Shown one piece after another: positions 24,493-33,654 of a stretch of DNA of 64,000 nt. Under the pieces are notes generated by a model. That model searched no databases and had not been told where the DNA came from. It saw nothing but the letters and a program-made list of their open reading frames with translations. The stretch is from assembly GCA_965238265.1 (NCBI GenBank), contig OZ250185.1, positions 3,100,001 through 3,164,000 on the forward strand. Reading direction: 5' to 3'. Every line of letters starts with the position of its first letter. Position 1 is the first letter of the stretch. Source of the DNA: JAJDUF01 sp965238265 (lineage in GTDB: Bacteria; Chloroflexota; UBA11872; UBA12225; JAJDUF01). The position numbers and the translations under genes are program-made.

Positions 24493-25269
24493 GTGAGCGA
24501 ACCCAAGGTCTTTCTGATCGGCGAGACGAAAGTGCATGAGGCCGGCATGCACGAGTATCTGGCGCATATCGGCGCGCCCGATTGGCAGAGTGACGCTCCT
24601 AGTGATGTCGAGCTATTGAGTGAGGTGATGGCTCGTTCCTGCTACCGCAGCTTCGGTACCGCGCTCAATCCCAACGTCACCAGGGTACGCGGGAGCAACA
24701 AAGCCCACCTGGCCAACCTCATCAAGGTCAAGCACGGGAGCACCTTGGAGCACGCCTGGCTGAACTTCATGTTCTGTGACGTAAGTAGGGTCGTCACGCA
24801 CGAGCTGGTGCGTCACCGAGCGGGGACGGCGGTATCGCAAGAGAGCCTGCGGTTCGTGCGCCTGACCGACGACCTCGACGGCTACGTGCCGCTCGTCATA
24901 CGCGAAACACCAGAGGCGATGGAGCTATTCTGCCGGACGTTCGACCAGCTCGGTGCCTTGCAAATGCGGCTCGCCGACCTGCTGAAGGTGGATACCCTGC
25001 CCTTCTCCGAGAAGAAGAAGATCACGTCGGCCATGCGCCGGCTCGCGCCGATTGGCCTTGCCACGAACATCGGCTGGAGCGCCAATATCCGGGCCGTGCG
25101 CCACGTCATCGAGATGCGGACGGCGCCTGGGGCAGAGGAAGAAATCAGATTACTGTTCGCCAAAGTGGGGGCGCTGTGCGTGGAGCGCTATCCACACCTC
25201 TTCGGTGACTATTGGGTCGAAGAGGTAGACGGCTTTCCCTGGTACCGCACTGAGCACCCCAAGGTCTAG
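24493..25269 (+). CDS. thyX: Flavin-dependent thymidylate synthase ThyX
   Basis: Makes dTMP from dUMP with methylene-THF, FAD and NADPH. 258 residues from the GTG at 24493. The ThyX motif RHR-x7-S-x-R is visible as RHRAGTAVSQESLRF, with KHGSTLEHAW upstream supplying FAD contacts and the C-terminal NIRAVRHVIEMRT helix. Alternative upstream starts run through a repeat. AAGGAG lies about 11 bases upstream. The gene stands alone; a ThyA gene is not in view. Confidence 0.95.
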   Translation: MSEPKVFLIGETKVHEAGMHEYLAHIGAPDWQSDAPSDVELLSEVMARSCYRSFGTALNPNVTRVRGSNKAHLANLIKVKHGSTLEHAWLNFMFCDVSRVVTHELVRHRAGTAVSQESLRFVRLTDDLDGYVPLVIRETPEAMELFCRTFDQLGALQMRLADLLKVDTLPFSEKKKITSAMRRLAPIGLATNIGWSANIRAVRHVIEMRTAPGAEEEIRLLFAKVGALCVERYPHLFGDYWVEEVDGFPWYRTEHPKV

Positions 25270-25491
25270 GTCAGCAAGGCCAGCACAGCGGTGTGCATCC
25301 GGACCTAACCCCCGGCCCCTTCCCTGGTAGGGAAGGGGAGTCACGGCAGCGTCTGGCCCTCACCCCGCCCTATCCCCGTGGGGGAGGGGGCCTGGATTCC
25401 CGCGTAGGCGGGAATGACGGGCAGCAGTGTGCAACTGGGCAGATGGTGGAGAGGGGCCGGTAGGTGAGGCCGGTTGGGAGCAGGCGCGAGA
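25270..25491. repeat. Families D and A repeats
   Basis: A family D element (cctaacccccggccccttcc at about 25305) and a family A inverted repeat (ggattcccgcgtaggcggga, about 25394) separate thyX from the convergent epimerase gene. Confidence 0.6.
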
Positions 25492-26514
25492 CTAGGCGAA
25501 GAGGTCGCGGTTGTCCAGGACCCAGGTGAGCAGGGCCTCTACGCCCTCCTCAACGCCCAATTGGGGCTGCCAGCCGAGATCGCGGGCCGCCTTGGCGATA
25601 TTGGCAATGAAGACGCGCTGGTCCCCCGGGCGCCACGCGGCAAACCGCAGCTCCAGGCGGCGCTGCAAGCGCTCTTCGATCCGTGCGACCAACTCCAGCA
25701 GCGAGAGCGTGTTGGCCGGCCCTCCGCCGACGTTGTAGACCTGCCCCTTGATCCGCTCGATGCGCTCGATGGCCCGCTCGTAGAGGGCCAGCAGGTCGGA
25801 GACGTGCAGGAGGTCGCGCACCTGCTTGCCGTCTCCGTAGATGGTCAGGGGCTTGCCCAGCATGGCGGCGATGCAGAACCAGGCCACAAAGCCTTGATCT
25901 TCCACGCCAAGCTGTCGAGGGCCATAAATGGTGCATTGCCGAAAGACGACGGTCGGGAGGCCATACATGCGCGCGTAGTCCACAACGTACTGATCGCCGG
26001 CCCCTTTGGAGCAGCCGTAGGGTGAGTGAAAGTCCAAGGGGCGATCCTCCGCGATGCCGTCGGGGCAGTCCCGATAGGTATAGCGGCCATTCCGCTCGAC
26101 GACAGCCACGTCCGTCAGGCCACCATAGACTTTATTCGTCGAGGCATAGAGCAAAGCCCGGAGGCGAGGGAGGCGGCGGGCCGCCTCCAGGACGTTGAAG
26201 GTCCCAAGCGCGTTGCTCTCGAAGTCTTCTCGCGGCGCTTCCACCGAGGTCGTCACTGCGGTCTGTGCCGCGAGGTGCAGGACGGCCTCGATGTCCGGAT
26301 GCAACTGAAACGCAGCCGTCACCGCCACCGCATCCCGAATATCCGTCCGCGAGACGACAAGATCGCCACCAAGTCCCTGGAGCCAGGCGAGGTTTTTGCC
26401 CGTGCCGCGCCGCCCCAGGTTGTCGAGCACGATGACGCGCCGGCCCTGGGCGAGGAAGTGCGCGACGGCGTTACTGCCGACAAAGCCGGCACCACCGGTA
26501 ATCAGAATCGTCAC
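25492..26514 (-). CDS. NAD-dependent epimerase, CDP-paratose 2-epimerase-like
   Basis: Extended SDR of 340 residues: TGGAGFVGSN dinucleotide site, LHLAAQTAV, the catalytic S/T-Y-x3-K as STNKVYG with Y165-GCSK (HSPYGCSKGAGDQY), and QCTIYGPRQLGVEDQGFV as in CDP-paratose 2-epimerases (Tyv). It epimerises a nucleotide sugar for surface polysaccharide. No other sugar-nucleotide or glycosyltransferase gene lies nearby, so the substrate is inferred by family only. Confidence 0.85.
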   Translation of the reverse strand: MTILITGGAGFVGSNAVAHFLAQGRRVIVLDNLGRRGTGKNLAWLQGLGGDLVVSRTDIRDAVAVTAAFQLHPDIEAVLHLAAQTAVTTSVEAPREDFESNALGTFNVLEAARRLPRLRALLYASTNKVYGGLTDVAVVERNGRYTYRDCPDGIAEDRPLDFHSPYGCSKGAGDQYVVDYARMYGLPTVVFRQCTIYGPRQLGVEDQGFVAWFCIAAMLGKPLTIYGDGKQVRDLLHVSDLLALYERAIERIERIKGQVYNVGGGPANTLSLLELVARIEERLQRRLELRFAAWRPGDQRVFIANIAKAARDLGWQPQLGVEEGVEALLTWVLDNRDLFA

Positions 26515-26549
26515 TTGTCGAGCTTCATTGTCGGGGTGGACCTAACCCC

Positions 26550-26604
26550 TGACCAGCCAAAGCCGCACGGATGGTGCCAGGTGTGGTGCGGCTTTGGCCG
26601 GTCA
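26550..26604. repeat. Palindromic repeat, 19-bp arms (copy 2, inverted)
   Basis: Arms 26550-26568 and 26586-26604 (one G-U type mismatch), loop of 17 bases whose complement matches the loop of copy 1 (6324-6378) at 16 of 17 positions. The element interrupts a family D repeat, as does copy 1. Confidence 0.85.
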
Positions 26605-26645
26605 CCCGGCCCCTTCCCTCCAGGGAAGGGGAGTCCGCGCGGCGC

Positions 26646-27206
26646 CTAGCCCTCTCCCACCGAGAGGGAGCCTGGATTCCCGCTTTCGCGGGAATGACGG
26701 TCGGTCGTCGGCCACCGGCCCAACAACAGCACGAGCAGCGCTGCGCTCACCAGCGCCGCCACAGGGGTCTGGACCCGCGACCGATAGGAGCGTTGTACAC
26801 GCGCTTTGGGTCCGGGGCGTGGCGGTGGCCAACCGGACCGCTGGCGATCAAAGCCTACGACGAGCCGCCGCGACAGGAAGTAGCCCCAGAGGCTATTCGG
26901 ATTGTTCACGAGCCAGTCGAGACAGACATGGCCGACCCAGGCAGCGATCAGGGGCGCTACCCACGGCGGGCCACCCTGGCGGCGCCACCAATAGAGCGCC
27001 AGGGGCAACTCCCACCCGTGCAGGGGCAGGATAACCCGCGTCCTATAGTCGAGCCGGCCCCCGTTCGCCAGCCAGTCCACCACGTGATCGAGATCAACCA
27101 GCACCCCGCCCGCGCAAGCCGCCACCGCGCCGCGCCACCCGGCTCGCGGCCAGGCCAGCGCAACCACCGGCAAAATAGCGAGTGCGTGCCAGGGTGGATA
27201 GGCCAT
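26646..27206 (-). CDS. Membrane metal-dependent hydrolase (DUF457/YdjM-like)
   Basis: Small polytopic membrane protein of the YdjM/DUF457 type. The family signature H in MAYPPWHALAIL, GGVLVDLDHVVDW, LHGWELP and GHVCLDW give the putative metal-binding His and Asp residues. ATG 27206 starts the conserved part; 23 residues upstream are not typical. The last ~18 residues (SRESGNPGSLSVGEG) are translated from a family A repeat and a family D end, so the natural C-terminus has been replaced or extended by a repeat. Confidence 0.75.
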   Translation of the reverse strand: MAYPPWHALAILPVVALAWPRAGWRGAVAACAGGVLVDLDHVVDWLANGGRLDYRTRVILPLHGWELPLALYWWRRQGGPPWVAPLIAAWVGHVCLDWLVNNPNSLWGYFLSRRLVVGFDRQRSGWPPPRPGPKARVQRSYRSRVQTPVAALVSAALLVLLLGRWPTTDRHSRESGNPGSLSVGEG

Positions 27207-27381
27207 CAGCACCAGAGCATAACTGTAGCAGGTATCGCCAGCGAGTATACAGTGTGCATCGCGCCCGACGACCAACGAGACTGTAAGATAGGCCCGGAGA
27301 CTTGGCTACGCAGCAATCCACAGTGATCGCCCACGCCCGCAAGACCGCGGTTGACCGTCGCTCGGAGTCAGGAGGAGCGCG

Positions 27382-28701
27382 ATGAGCAACGTACCGATGA
27401 CCCGCTCGGAAGAGGCCCTCGCCCAGCTGGAAACTACGCACGGCTTTGCCGCGACCTTCGTCGAGCGCGCCGACGGGCGCATCTTGCAGCTCACCGGCAC
27501 CATCTTCACCACGTCCGATGATGGCGGCCTCACGTGGTCGGAGCCGTTCCAGTGCCACGACACGAACGGCGACCGCGTAGGGGACGGCGGCATGTCGCTG
27601 GTGCGCTTGGCGGGCAACGGCATCGGGCTTTCAGCGGTCCGCCATACTCCCGCCGAGTTCGGGAGTAGTTCGCGGCTGCTGTTCTGGCGTTCGGATGACG
27701 GCGGACAGACGTGGGCGCCGCCGGTGCCGGCGACGCCGGATGGTCTGAATAGCTCGGCCTATCACGACACGATGATCCGCACGTCGTCGGGTCGCCTGAT
27801 CCTGCCGGTGTATTGCTCGATGGGTCAGCAAACCGCCGCGGGCGAGGGGGCGACGCCCCGGCCGGGCAAGCTGCTCCACGGCCAGTGGGTCGAGACGAAC
27901 GCCCACTTCTTCGACCGCACGGTGTCCTGCTCATATGTGTGCTACTCGGACGACGATGGGCGCACGTGGCAACGCAACAAGGACGGTGAGCTGATCGTGC
28001 TGCTGGACGGGAACGCCATCTTCAGCTACACCAACGAGCCGTCCGTCGCGGAGGTCGAGCCGGGGAAGCTGCTGCTGTTCTTGCGTACCGGACTGGGCCG
28101 CGTCTTTCAAGCGTGGTCGTTCGACAACGGTGAGACCTGGACGCGGCCGGCGCCGACCTCGCTGGCCACCTCCACCGCTCCGGCCAAAATCCGCTCCTTT
28201 CCGAACGGCCACTTGCTGGCCGTCTGGAACCAGCAGGGCGAGGCGGAAATCAAGCAGGGTTACATCCGCTCGCGCATCTCGTCGGCCGTCAGCCGCAACG
28301 GCGGCAGCGTCTGGGAGTTCTTCCAGAACGTGACCTCCTTGCACGAGGAGACGCGCGTGGAACCGGGGCCAATCCGACCGGTCCGCCCGGCAGAGCACTA
28401 CCTTGCGCCGGGATTGCCGGCGCCGGAGCGCGAGGGGGAGCATATTACGCCGGCCGAGGCACTGGTCACGATGACCTATCCGGCCGTCCTGGTGCTGAAG
28501 GATCGGGTCATCATTGCTCACCGCTACCGGGAATATCGCGAGCACCCAACCCGCGCAGAAATACTCGTGAGCAATCCACAGGAAGGAACGCACGGGTTCA
28601 TTCAGAAGCTGAAGGTGCTGCCGCTGCGCTGGTTCTACGGCGGCAAAGAGCCGGCGGAGAATCCGTTCCTTCCCCGCGCAGAGGCACCGGCCACACCGTA
28701 G
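27382..28701 (+). CDS. Sialidase-like BNR/Asp-box protein
   Basis: 439-residue six-bladed propeller of the sialidase superfamily. Asp-box repeats SDDGGLTW, SDDGGQTW, SDDDGRTW and FDNGETW are spaced through the protein. No signal peptide. Related exo-alpha-sialidase-like proteins are frequent near sulfatases and Gfo/Idh genes; the catalytic Tyr-Glu pair and the Arg triad cannot be identified with confidence, so it may be a glycoside hydrolase of another specificity. Confidence 0.82.
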   Translation: MSNVPMTRSEEALAQLETTHGFAATFVERADGRILQLTGTIFTTSDDGGLTWSEPFQCHDTNGDRVGDGGMSLVRLAGNGIGLSAVRHTPAEFGSSSRLLFWRSDDGGQTWAPPVPATPDGLNSSAYHDTMIRTSSGRLILPVYCSMGQQTAAGEGATPRPGKLLHGQWVETNAHFFDRTVSCSYVCYSDDDGRTWQRNKDGELIVLLDGNAIFSYTNEPSVAEVEPGKLLLFLRTGLGRVFQAWSFDNGETWTRPAPTSLATSTAPAKIRSFPNGHLLAVWNQQGEAEIKQGYIRSRISSAVSRNGGSVWEFFQNVTSLHEETRVEPGPIRPVRPAEHYLAPGLPAPEREGEHITPAEALVTMTYPAVLVLKDRVIIAHRYREYREHPTRAEILVSNPQEGTHGFIQKLKVLPLRWFYGGKEPAENPFLPRAEAPATP

Positions 28702-28839
28702 GGCGCGGATCGTGCCGCCATACACTGTCCCCGGCCCGATACCATGTCCATGCACACGTGTTGGCGGCTGTTCGGCAGCCGGGTGGATAATGGATGAGAC
28801 AGCCGCTACCGATCCCTGCCAGTAGCCAGGAGGATAGTT

Positions 28840-29064
28840 GTGGTTCAGACGAAGCAGGCACCCAGCGTAAGCAACGATCCATCAATAGCTAGAAGACTAC
28901 AGGCGATGGCAGAACCTGAGATTCGATCCTACATCTCGTCCGTCAAGGCCGAGTACCAGCAGTACGCGCTGCCCCTAGAGGAAGGGCGGAAAGTGATTGA
29001 TGCGGCCATGGGTGAGAAGACCCTAACCGAAGTCCTGTACGAACTGCGGCAGGAAGCGGCCTGA
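28840..29064 (+). CDS. Putative antitoxin of a PIN toxin pair
   Basis: 74 residues from a GTG that has AGGAGG six bases upstream. It stops three bases before the start of the PIN gene, the usual antitoxin-toxin layout. The N-terminal half is polar, the C-terminal half helical (LEEGRKVIDAAMGEKTLTEVLYELRQEAA). It has no obvious RHH or AbrB motif, so the antitoxin class is uncertain. Confidence 0.7.
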   Translation: MVQTKQAPSVSNDPSIARRLQAMAEPEIRSYISSVKAEYQQYALPLEEGRKVIDAAMGEKTLTEVLYELRQEAA

Positions 29065-29067
29065 TGT

Positions 29068-29565
29068 ATGGCACTCTACTACCTGGACACCTCAGCGCTG
29101 GTGAAGCGGTACCGCACCGAACGCGGAATGGAGGTCATGGCCGCACTCTTTTCTGACCAGACTCCGGACGATGCGTTCATCACTTCTCATCTCACTGTCC
29201 TGGAGGTCGAGGCCGTCGCAGCAAGGGCCTTAGGAGCACGACTACTTACACAAAGAGCACACGGAACCCTACTACGATTGTTTAACGAGGATCTGGCGCG
29301 GGTGATCACTGTGCTTCCCCTCACCAGTGCTGTTCTATCAGAGGCGATTGGCGTAACGCGACGGTATACCCTCCGGGCCGGTGACTGCATCCACCTCGCT
29401 ACGGCGTTACGGACGGCACAGGCGTTGTCGGCAAATACAGTGTTTGTGATCAGCGACAGGGAATTGTATCGGGCTGCTCGGAGGGCCGGATTTACGCCGC
29501 TCAACCCTGAAGACGATCAGGCATCCGATAGGCTGCGGAGTTGGCGGCAAACACAACAGGACTGA
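29068..29565 (+). CDS. PIN-domain toxin (VapC-like)
   Basis: 165-residue PIN ribonuclease. Acidic residues expected for the metal site are D7 (LDTSALVK), E46 or E48 (LEVEAVAAR), D106 (LRAGDCIHLAT) and D130 (VISDREL). The C-terminal ~25 residues are longer than a minimal VapC. Together with the upstream small gene it should form a toxin-antitoxin pair that cleaves RNA when the antitoxin is lost. Composition is slightly less GC-rich than its neighbours, in keeping with mobility. Confidence 0.88.
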   Translation: MALYYLDTSALVKRYRTERGMEVMAALFSDQTPDDAFITSHLTVLEVEAVAARALGARLLTQRAHGTLLRLFNEDLARVITVLPLTSAVLSEAIGVTRRYTLRAGDCIHLATALRTAQALSANTVFVISDRELYRAARRAGFTPLNPEDDQASDRLRSWRQTQQD

Positions 29566-29631
29566 GACAGTATTCCCGGCGGCATGTCTGCATATCGGGC
29601 GCGGGATAGCCGCCGTGCCGACGGCGGCAGG

Positions 29632-31026
29632 TCACATCGTCCGCGGGACCGTGCCTAGCTCATCCTTGAGGCGCGCTTCGATGTCGTCCACCCGGAGTGA
29701 GTTTGCCGGCCACACAGTCGGGGGGAGCTGGGACAGTCGGAGCAGCAGGCGGGCGAGCAGGCCCACATATTCGCGCAACTCGCGCGGTCGTACCTTGTCG
29801 GCGGTATCCCCTGGCTCATGGTGGAAGTCGGCGTCGGGATGCCGGCCGACAAACCGCCACCGCCACGGCAGCGCCGACGGGATGCCGCGGCGGGCAAATG
29901 GAAACCAGTCGCTACTGGCATCCAGGTGCGCCAGCACGTGGCACTGCAAGCCTTCGCCCAGCGCAGTGAGCGTGCGTTGGATCAGCGGGCGCAGGTGTGG
30001 GAATTGCAGGACCAGGCCCTTCATCGGGCCAGCGGCCAGCTCATCCAAGTTCAGCGCGAGCCGAGGCAACGGCTCGGTGCTATGGTGACGCGCGACGTAG
30101 GCGTATGAGCCTTGAAACACCTGCTCCTCGGCGCCGAAGGTGACGAAGCGGATGCTGCACCCTGGCCCGACACCCTGCTCTTGCCGGAGCAAGCTGAGGA
30201 CGCGCGCCAGCTCCAAGACGACGGCCGTGCCGGAGGCATTATCGTTGCCCCCCGGCGAGTCGGGCACGGTGTCGTGATGGGCGCCGATCACAAGCCATTC
30301 GTCCGGCCACTGCGCGCCCGGCAGGTCCGCGACAGTATTGGTGCCGGTCGCGCGATAGGCACGGCTCGGCACCTTGATCGCCAAACTGTGGCCGGCGGCG
30401 GCCAGCGCGCGCAGGCAGGCGCCATCCTCCCGCGAAGTGACGACGGTGGGCAGTGGGTGCTCTAGCTCGCCGGAGGCGCGCCATTCGGTCGCGGAGTGAT
30501 ACTCCATCCGCCGCCCGCTCTTGCGCTCGACAACCACTGCCGCCACCGCACCGCCGGCCTGCAAGCTCCGCAGGCGGTCCGCGAGCGGCTTGGGGGTGCT
30601 GAACGGCTCTGCCGCTAGATTGACAATGGCTACGGTGGCGGGGAGCTGCTCCCTCACCGCCGCCACCTCGTGCGGCATCCCGAAACCGACATCCAGGAGG
30701 GAGCCACGCAGGTCTACCGGGGGGCAGAAGAGGAGGGGCAAGAGGTCTATCGGCCGGCCGTCTTCCACCCGACCTTCCGCCACGACGGAAGCCGTGGCCC
30801 GTCCGTGCTCCCACGTGTCCAGCGGGAAGTCCTCCAGCCGCGCATCGGTGAGCGCGGCTGCGACCATGCGTTCGCGGATATAGGCGACCGCCTGCCGCTC
30901 GCCCGCGGACGAGGACCAGCGCGGACCGATCTGCTGGCACAGCATGGCGAGATGTTGTTCGATCTGCGAGCCGACCCAGGCTTCGCCCATGAGCCAGCGA
31001 TCAATGGCCGCCCAGTCAAGCGCCAT
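29632..31026 (-). CDS. M28-family zinc peptidase with PA-like insert
   Basis: Aminopeptidase-type M28 metallopeptidase of 464 residues. Zinc ligands are H250 in GAHHDT, D262 in GGNDNASG, the EE pair at 300-301 (FGAEEQ), D in LNLDELA and H in FHHEPGD. An inserted segment of about 90 residues (110-200, STPKPLADRLRSLQAGGAVA) matches a PA domain, which binds peptides. No signal peptide, so it may be cytoplasmic. Its partner is unknown. Confidence 0.87.
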   Translation of the reverse strand: MALDWAAIDRWLMGEAWVGSQIEQHLAMLCQQIGPRWSSSAGERQAVAYIRERMVAAALTDARLEDFPLDTWEHGRATASVVAEGRVEDGRPIDLLPLLFCPPVDLRGSLLDVGFGMPHEVAAVREQLPATVAIVNLAAEPFSTPKPLADRLRSLQAGGAVAAVVVERKSGRRMEYHSATEWRASGELEHPLPTVVTSREDGACLRALAAAGHSLAIKVPSRAYRATGTNTVADLPGAQWPDEWLVIGAHHDTVPDSPGGNDNASGTAVVLELARVLSLLRQEQGVGPGCSIRFVTFGAEEQVFQGSYAYVARHHSTEPLPRLALNLDELAAGPMKGLVLQFPHLRPLIQRTLTALGEGLQCHVLAHLDASSDWFPFARRGIPSALPWRWRFVGRHPDADFHHEPGDTADKVRPRELREYVGLLARLLLRLSQLPPTVWPANSLRVDDIEARLKDELGTVPRTM

Positions 31027-31060
31027 CACTCCCTCTCCCTTCGCGGCCCTCTAGCCCGCC

Positions 31061-32857
31061 TCACGCATCGCGCACCGTGACTCGTAGCTCGGCATCCGGG
31101 TGCAGATCGAAGAACAGCACCAAGTGAAACTCCCCATCCGTGTTCCTGGCGAGAATGAAGTCTTTCGCGTTGGTCTCGATCCGCGAGCGGTCCGGGTTGT
31201 AGGCTGCCGGTACTCCCCACAGCGCAATCGCATAGTCCTGGAAGGAGGCCTCCGTTCGCATAGCGAGCGTGATGGACACCTGGCCGTCCTGTCGCAGCCA
31301 CCGCGACCGCACAATGTTCACGTCCGGCGTCTCGGTGTAGCTGATCGTGCTGCCGAGCGGCCCGCGCTCCTGCACAGTGTAGTCGAAGTACCAAATGGGA
31401 TGGGGGCACTCGCGCTCGAAGCGGAGCTGCCGCTGCTGGTCTTCGACGAGGATGTATTCCTGGGAGAGGGGGTCTTTGTGCGGCAGTCGCCGCCGGCGAT
31501 CCGCGAAGACGCTGGACATGCGCGTGTACCAGGGCAGACGCTCCCGCGGCACGAGCATGCGGTCGTCTCCCCACGTGCATAACCATCCCTTGTCGTAGTC
31601 CAGGTGATCCGTCTTGCTGACAAAGACGGTGCGGGGAGTCACCGCATAATGCCGGCGATAGTAGTCGGCGATGTCGAGCGAGCGGGCGTAGACCATCCGA
31701 TACTGTTTGGGGTACTCGAAGGCCATTTGCCGCTGGTAGCGCTCCATGTACGCGAACACGCGCTCCGGAGAGTCCTCGGCGCGGAACTCGGGACTATACA
31801 ACTCCATCTTCTGCCGGTGCTTGGCGGCGTCGAACTCGTTGGCGGGCATGCCCATGTAGAGCGGCATGAACACGGCCGGATGACCACTGAGCGCCGTCAG
31901 GTTCTGCGCTTCTTTCATGCACTGATCCAGGCAGCGCAGCGTCGTCGCAAAATCGCCCTCCGACACCTGATAGTGCGACTCTGCCGGTCCGAGGAAGTGG
32001 AAACCGCCGCAAAAGTCCCACTGATGCACCACGACATCGCCACCGGCGCCCTGATTCGTCTTGCGGCAGTCGAGCGGCGAGCCGAAATAGGGAAACTCGG
32101 GCATCCCCAGCCAATAGTCGGCGTTCGCCTCGCGTAGCCCAAAGTGATTGTTCACGCCGAGGCGAGCGAGCACCTCGATATAGCCGGGGTCGTGCGTGTG
32201 GTACATCTCAATGCGTACGGACCGCCCGTCGTTCTCGTCGGGAAGCAGCGACCGCACCCGCTTGAGCATCTGACCATAGAACCGCACCCGGTCGGCGGTA
32301 CTCATGCGGGCCTCGCTGCCGGTCGGCGGCGTGTCCGGCACGACGGGCGCTACCAGGTCGCCGAAGTGGCGGTGATGAGCGCGTAGCCGCTGAAAGAGCG
32401 GGTCAGTCTCGTCGAAATGCTCGATGGGCAGGCGGTAGTCGAGCGGAATACCGGTCGCGTGCAGTGTCGGCGTGACCTCGAACCCGCGATAGGCGCTGAA
32501 GCGGAGGACGATCCAGTCGTCCTCGATGACCGAGAAGTAGCGGTAGAACAACTCGTCGCCGGCCCGCCAGCGGGCGAGGTAGCTGCCGGGCGCCGGCGGC
32601 CGATAGGTCAGCGCCGCCTGCCCATTGGCAAAGGACAGGGCATGCTGCTCCGACTCCAGCGCGTCGAGCCAGCTCAGATCACCACCGGCGACAAAGGCAG
32701 CGCCCGGATTGGCGCGTTCGAGGTACTGCGGAAAGATCGTCAGGTCCGACGCCTCCACACCGGCCGGCAGAAAGAATCGGAAGTCTATCGCTTCGCCCAG
32801 CCGGAGCAACCGGGCACCGGTCGTCCATTGGGGCATCGCCAGCAACTGCTCATTCAT
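31061..32857 (-). CDS. Large protein of unknown function (598 aa)
   Basis: Unrecognised soluble protein. ATG 32857 (MNEQLLAMPQW) has AGGAGG nine bases upstream. The N-terminal ~170 residues look like a beta-sandwich (FRFFLPAGVEASDLTIFP). Then a region with H- and D-rich motifs follows (IEMYHTHDPGYIEVLARLG; VVHQWDFCGGFHFLGP; GHPAVFMPLYMGM), which may be a TIM-type barrel, and a C-terminal beta region ending in FDLHPDAELRV. The pattern suggests a carbohydrate-active enzyme, but this is an inference. It ends 35 bases before the peptidase gene on the same strand, so the two may be cotranscribed. Confidence 0.6.
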   Translation of the reverse strand: MNEQLLAMPQWTTGARLLRLGEAIDFRFFLPAGVEASDLTIFPQYLERANPGAAFVAGGDLSWLDALESEQHALSFANGQAALTYRPPAPGSYLARWRAGDELFYRYFSVIEDDWIVLRFSAYRGFEVTPTLHATGIPLDYRLPIEHFDETDPLFQRLRAHHRHFGDLVAPVVPDTPPTGSEARMSTADRVRFYGQMLKRVRSLLPDENDGRSVRIEMYHTHDPGYIEVLARLGVNNHFGLREANADYWLGMPEFPYFGSPLDCRKTNQGAGGDVVVHQWDFCGGFHFLGPAESHYQVSEGDFATTLRCLDQCMKEAQNLTALSGHPAVFMPLYMGMPANEFDAAKHRQKMELYSPEFRAEDSPERVFAYMERYQRQMAFEYPKQYRMVYARSLDIADYYRRHYAVTPRTVFVSKTDHLDYDKGWLCTWGDDRMLVPRERLPWYTRMSSVFADRRRRLPHKDPLSQEYILVEDQQRQLRFERECPHPIWYFDYTVQERGPLGSTISYTETPDVNIVRSRWLRQDGQVSITLAMRTEASFQDYAIALWGVPAAYNPDRSRIETNAKDFILARNTDGEFHLVLFFDLHPDAELRVTVRDA

Positions 32858-33156
32858 CGCGCCGTTCCTCCTGTCTCGTCGTGTGCGCCTCACCCCCCGG
32901 CCCCCTCTCCACACGTGGAGAGGGGGAGATAGGCGGCGAGACTAGACCATTCTACCTCTACTGGAGGGCTATGGTGGGGAGATGTTTGGACGGACCTAAC
33001 CCCCGGCCCCTTCCCTGGCAGGGAAAGGGGGGACAGGCGGCGGGCGTAGGGGCATCCCTTGTGAGCACCCTGGCACCGGCCGGGGAGCCGGAAAGGGCAA
33101 CCACAAAGGTCGCCCCTACGGCGGCCGGGGGTAGGTGCGGTTGTGGATAGGTGGGG
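32858..33156. repeat. Families D and G repeats
   Basis: Two family D elements (about 32893-32935 and 32995-33035) and a long family G element (33045-33120). The gap separates accessory genes from the ribosomal operon end. Confidence 0.6.
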
Positions 33157-33576
33157 TTAGCGCTTGGTGTACTGGGGCGCTTTGCGGGCACGCTTGAGAC
33201 CGTACTTCTTGCGCTCTTTCACCCGCGAATCACGGGTCAGCAGCCCGGCCTGACGGAGCGGGCGCCGGTGCTCGGGGTCCACGACGAGCAGCGCGCGGGC
33301 GATGCCGTGCCGCACGGCGCCGGCCTGGCCGCTCATGCCGCCACCGAGGACCTTGGCTACGACATCGAAGCGGCCTTCCAACTCCACCTGCTGGAGTGGC
33401 TTCAGGACATGCTGCATCAAGGAGTCGCGGCCGAGGTACTCGCGGGCGGGGCGGCCATTGATAACCACGCTGCCCTGCTCCTCTTGGGCTGCGTACAGCC
33501 GCACGCGCGCGACGGCCGACTTGCGACGCCCGAGTCCGTAGAAATACTGCCGCTGGTCGTCCGATTGCTCCACCAT
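33157..33576 (-). CDS. rpsI: 30S ribosomal protein S9
   Basis: 139 residues; YGLGRRKSAVARVRL start block, the GGGMSGQAGAVRHGIARAL core and the C-terminal RKKYGLKRARKAPQYTKR that reaches the P-site tRNA. It closes the operon rpsK-rpsD-rpoA-rplQ-truA-rplM-rpsI, with about 78 bases between rplM and rpsI. Confidence 0.97.
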   Translation of the reverse strand: MVEQSDDQRQYFYGLGRRKSAVARVRLYAAQEEQGSVVINGRPAREYLGRDSLMQHVLKPLQQVELEGRFDVVAKVLGGGMSGQAGAVRHGIARALLVVDPEHRRPLRQAGLLTRDSRVKERKKYGLKRARKAPQYTKR

Positions 33577-33654
33577 GATGCTCCTATCAGTGCGCTACGT
33601 TAAACGGTCGTGAGCCAAGCCCGTTCAGACCGGTTCACTCGTGACTACCTACTT

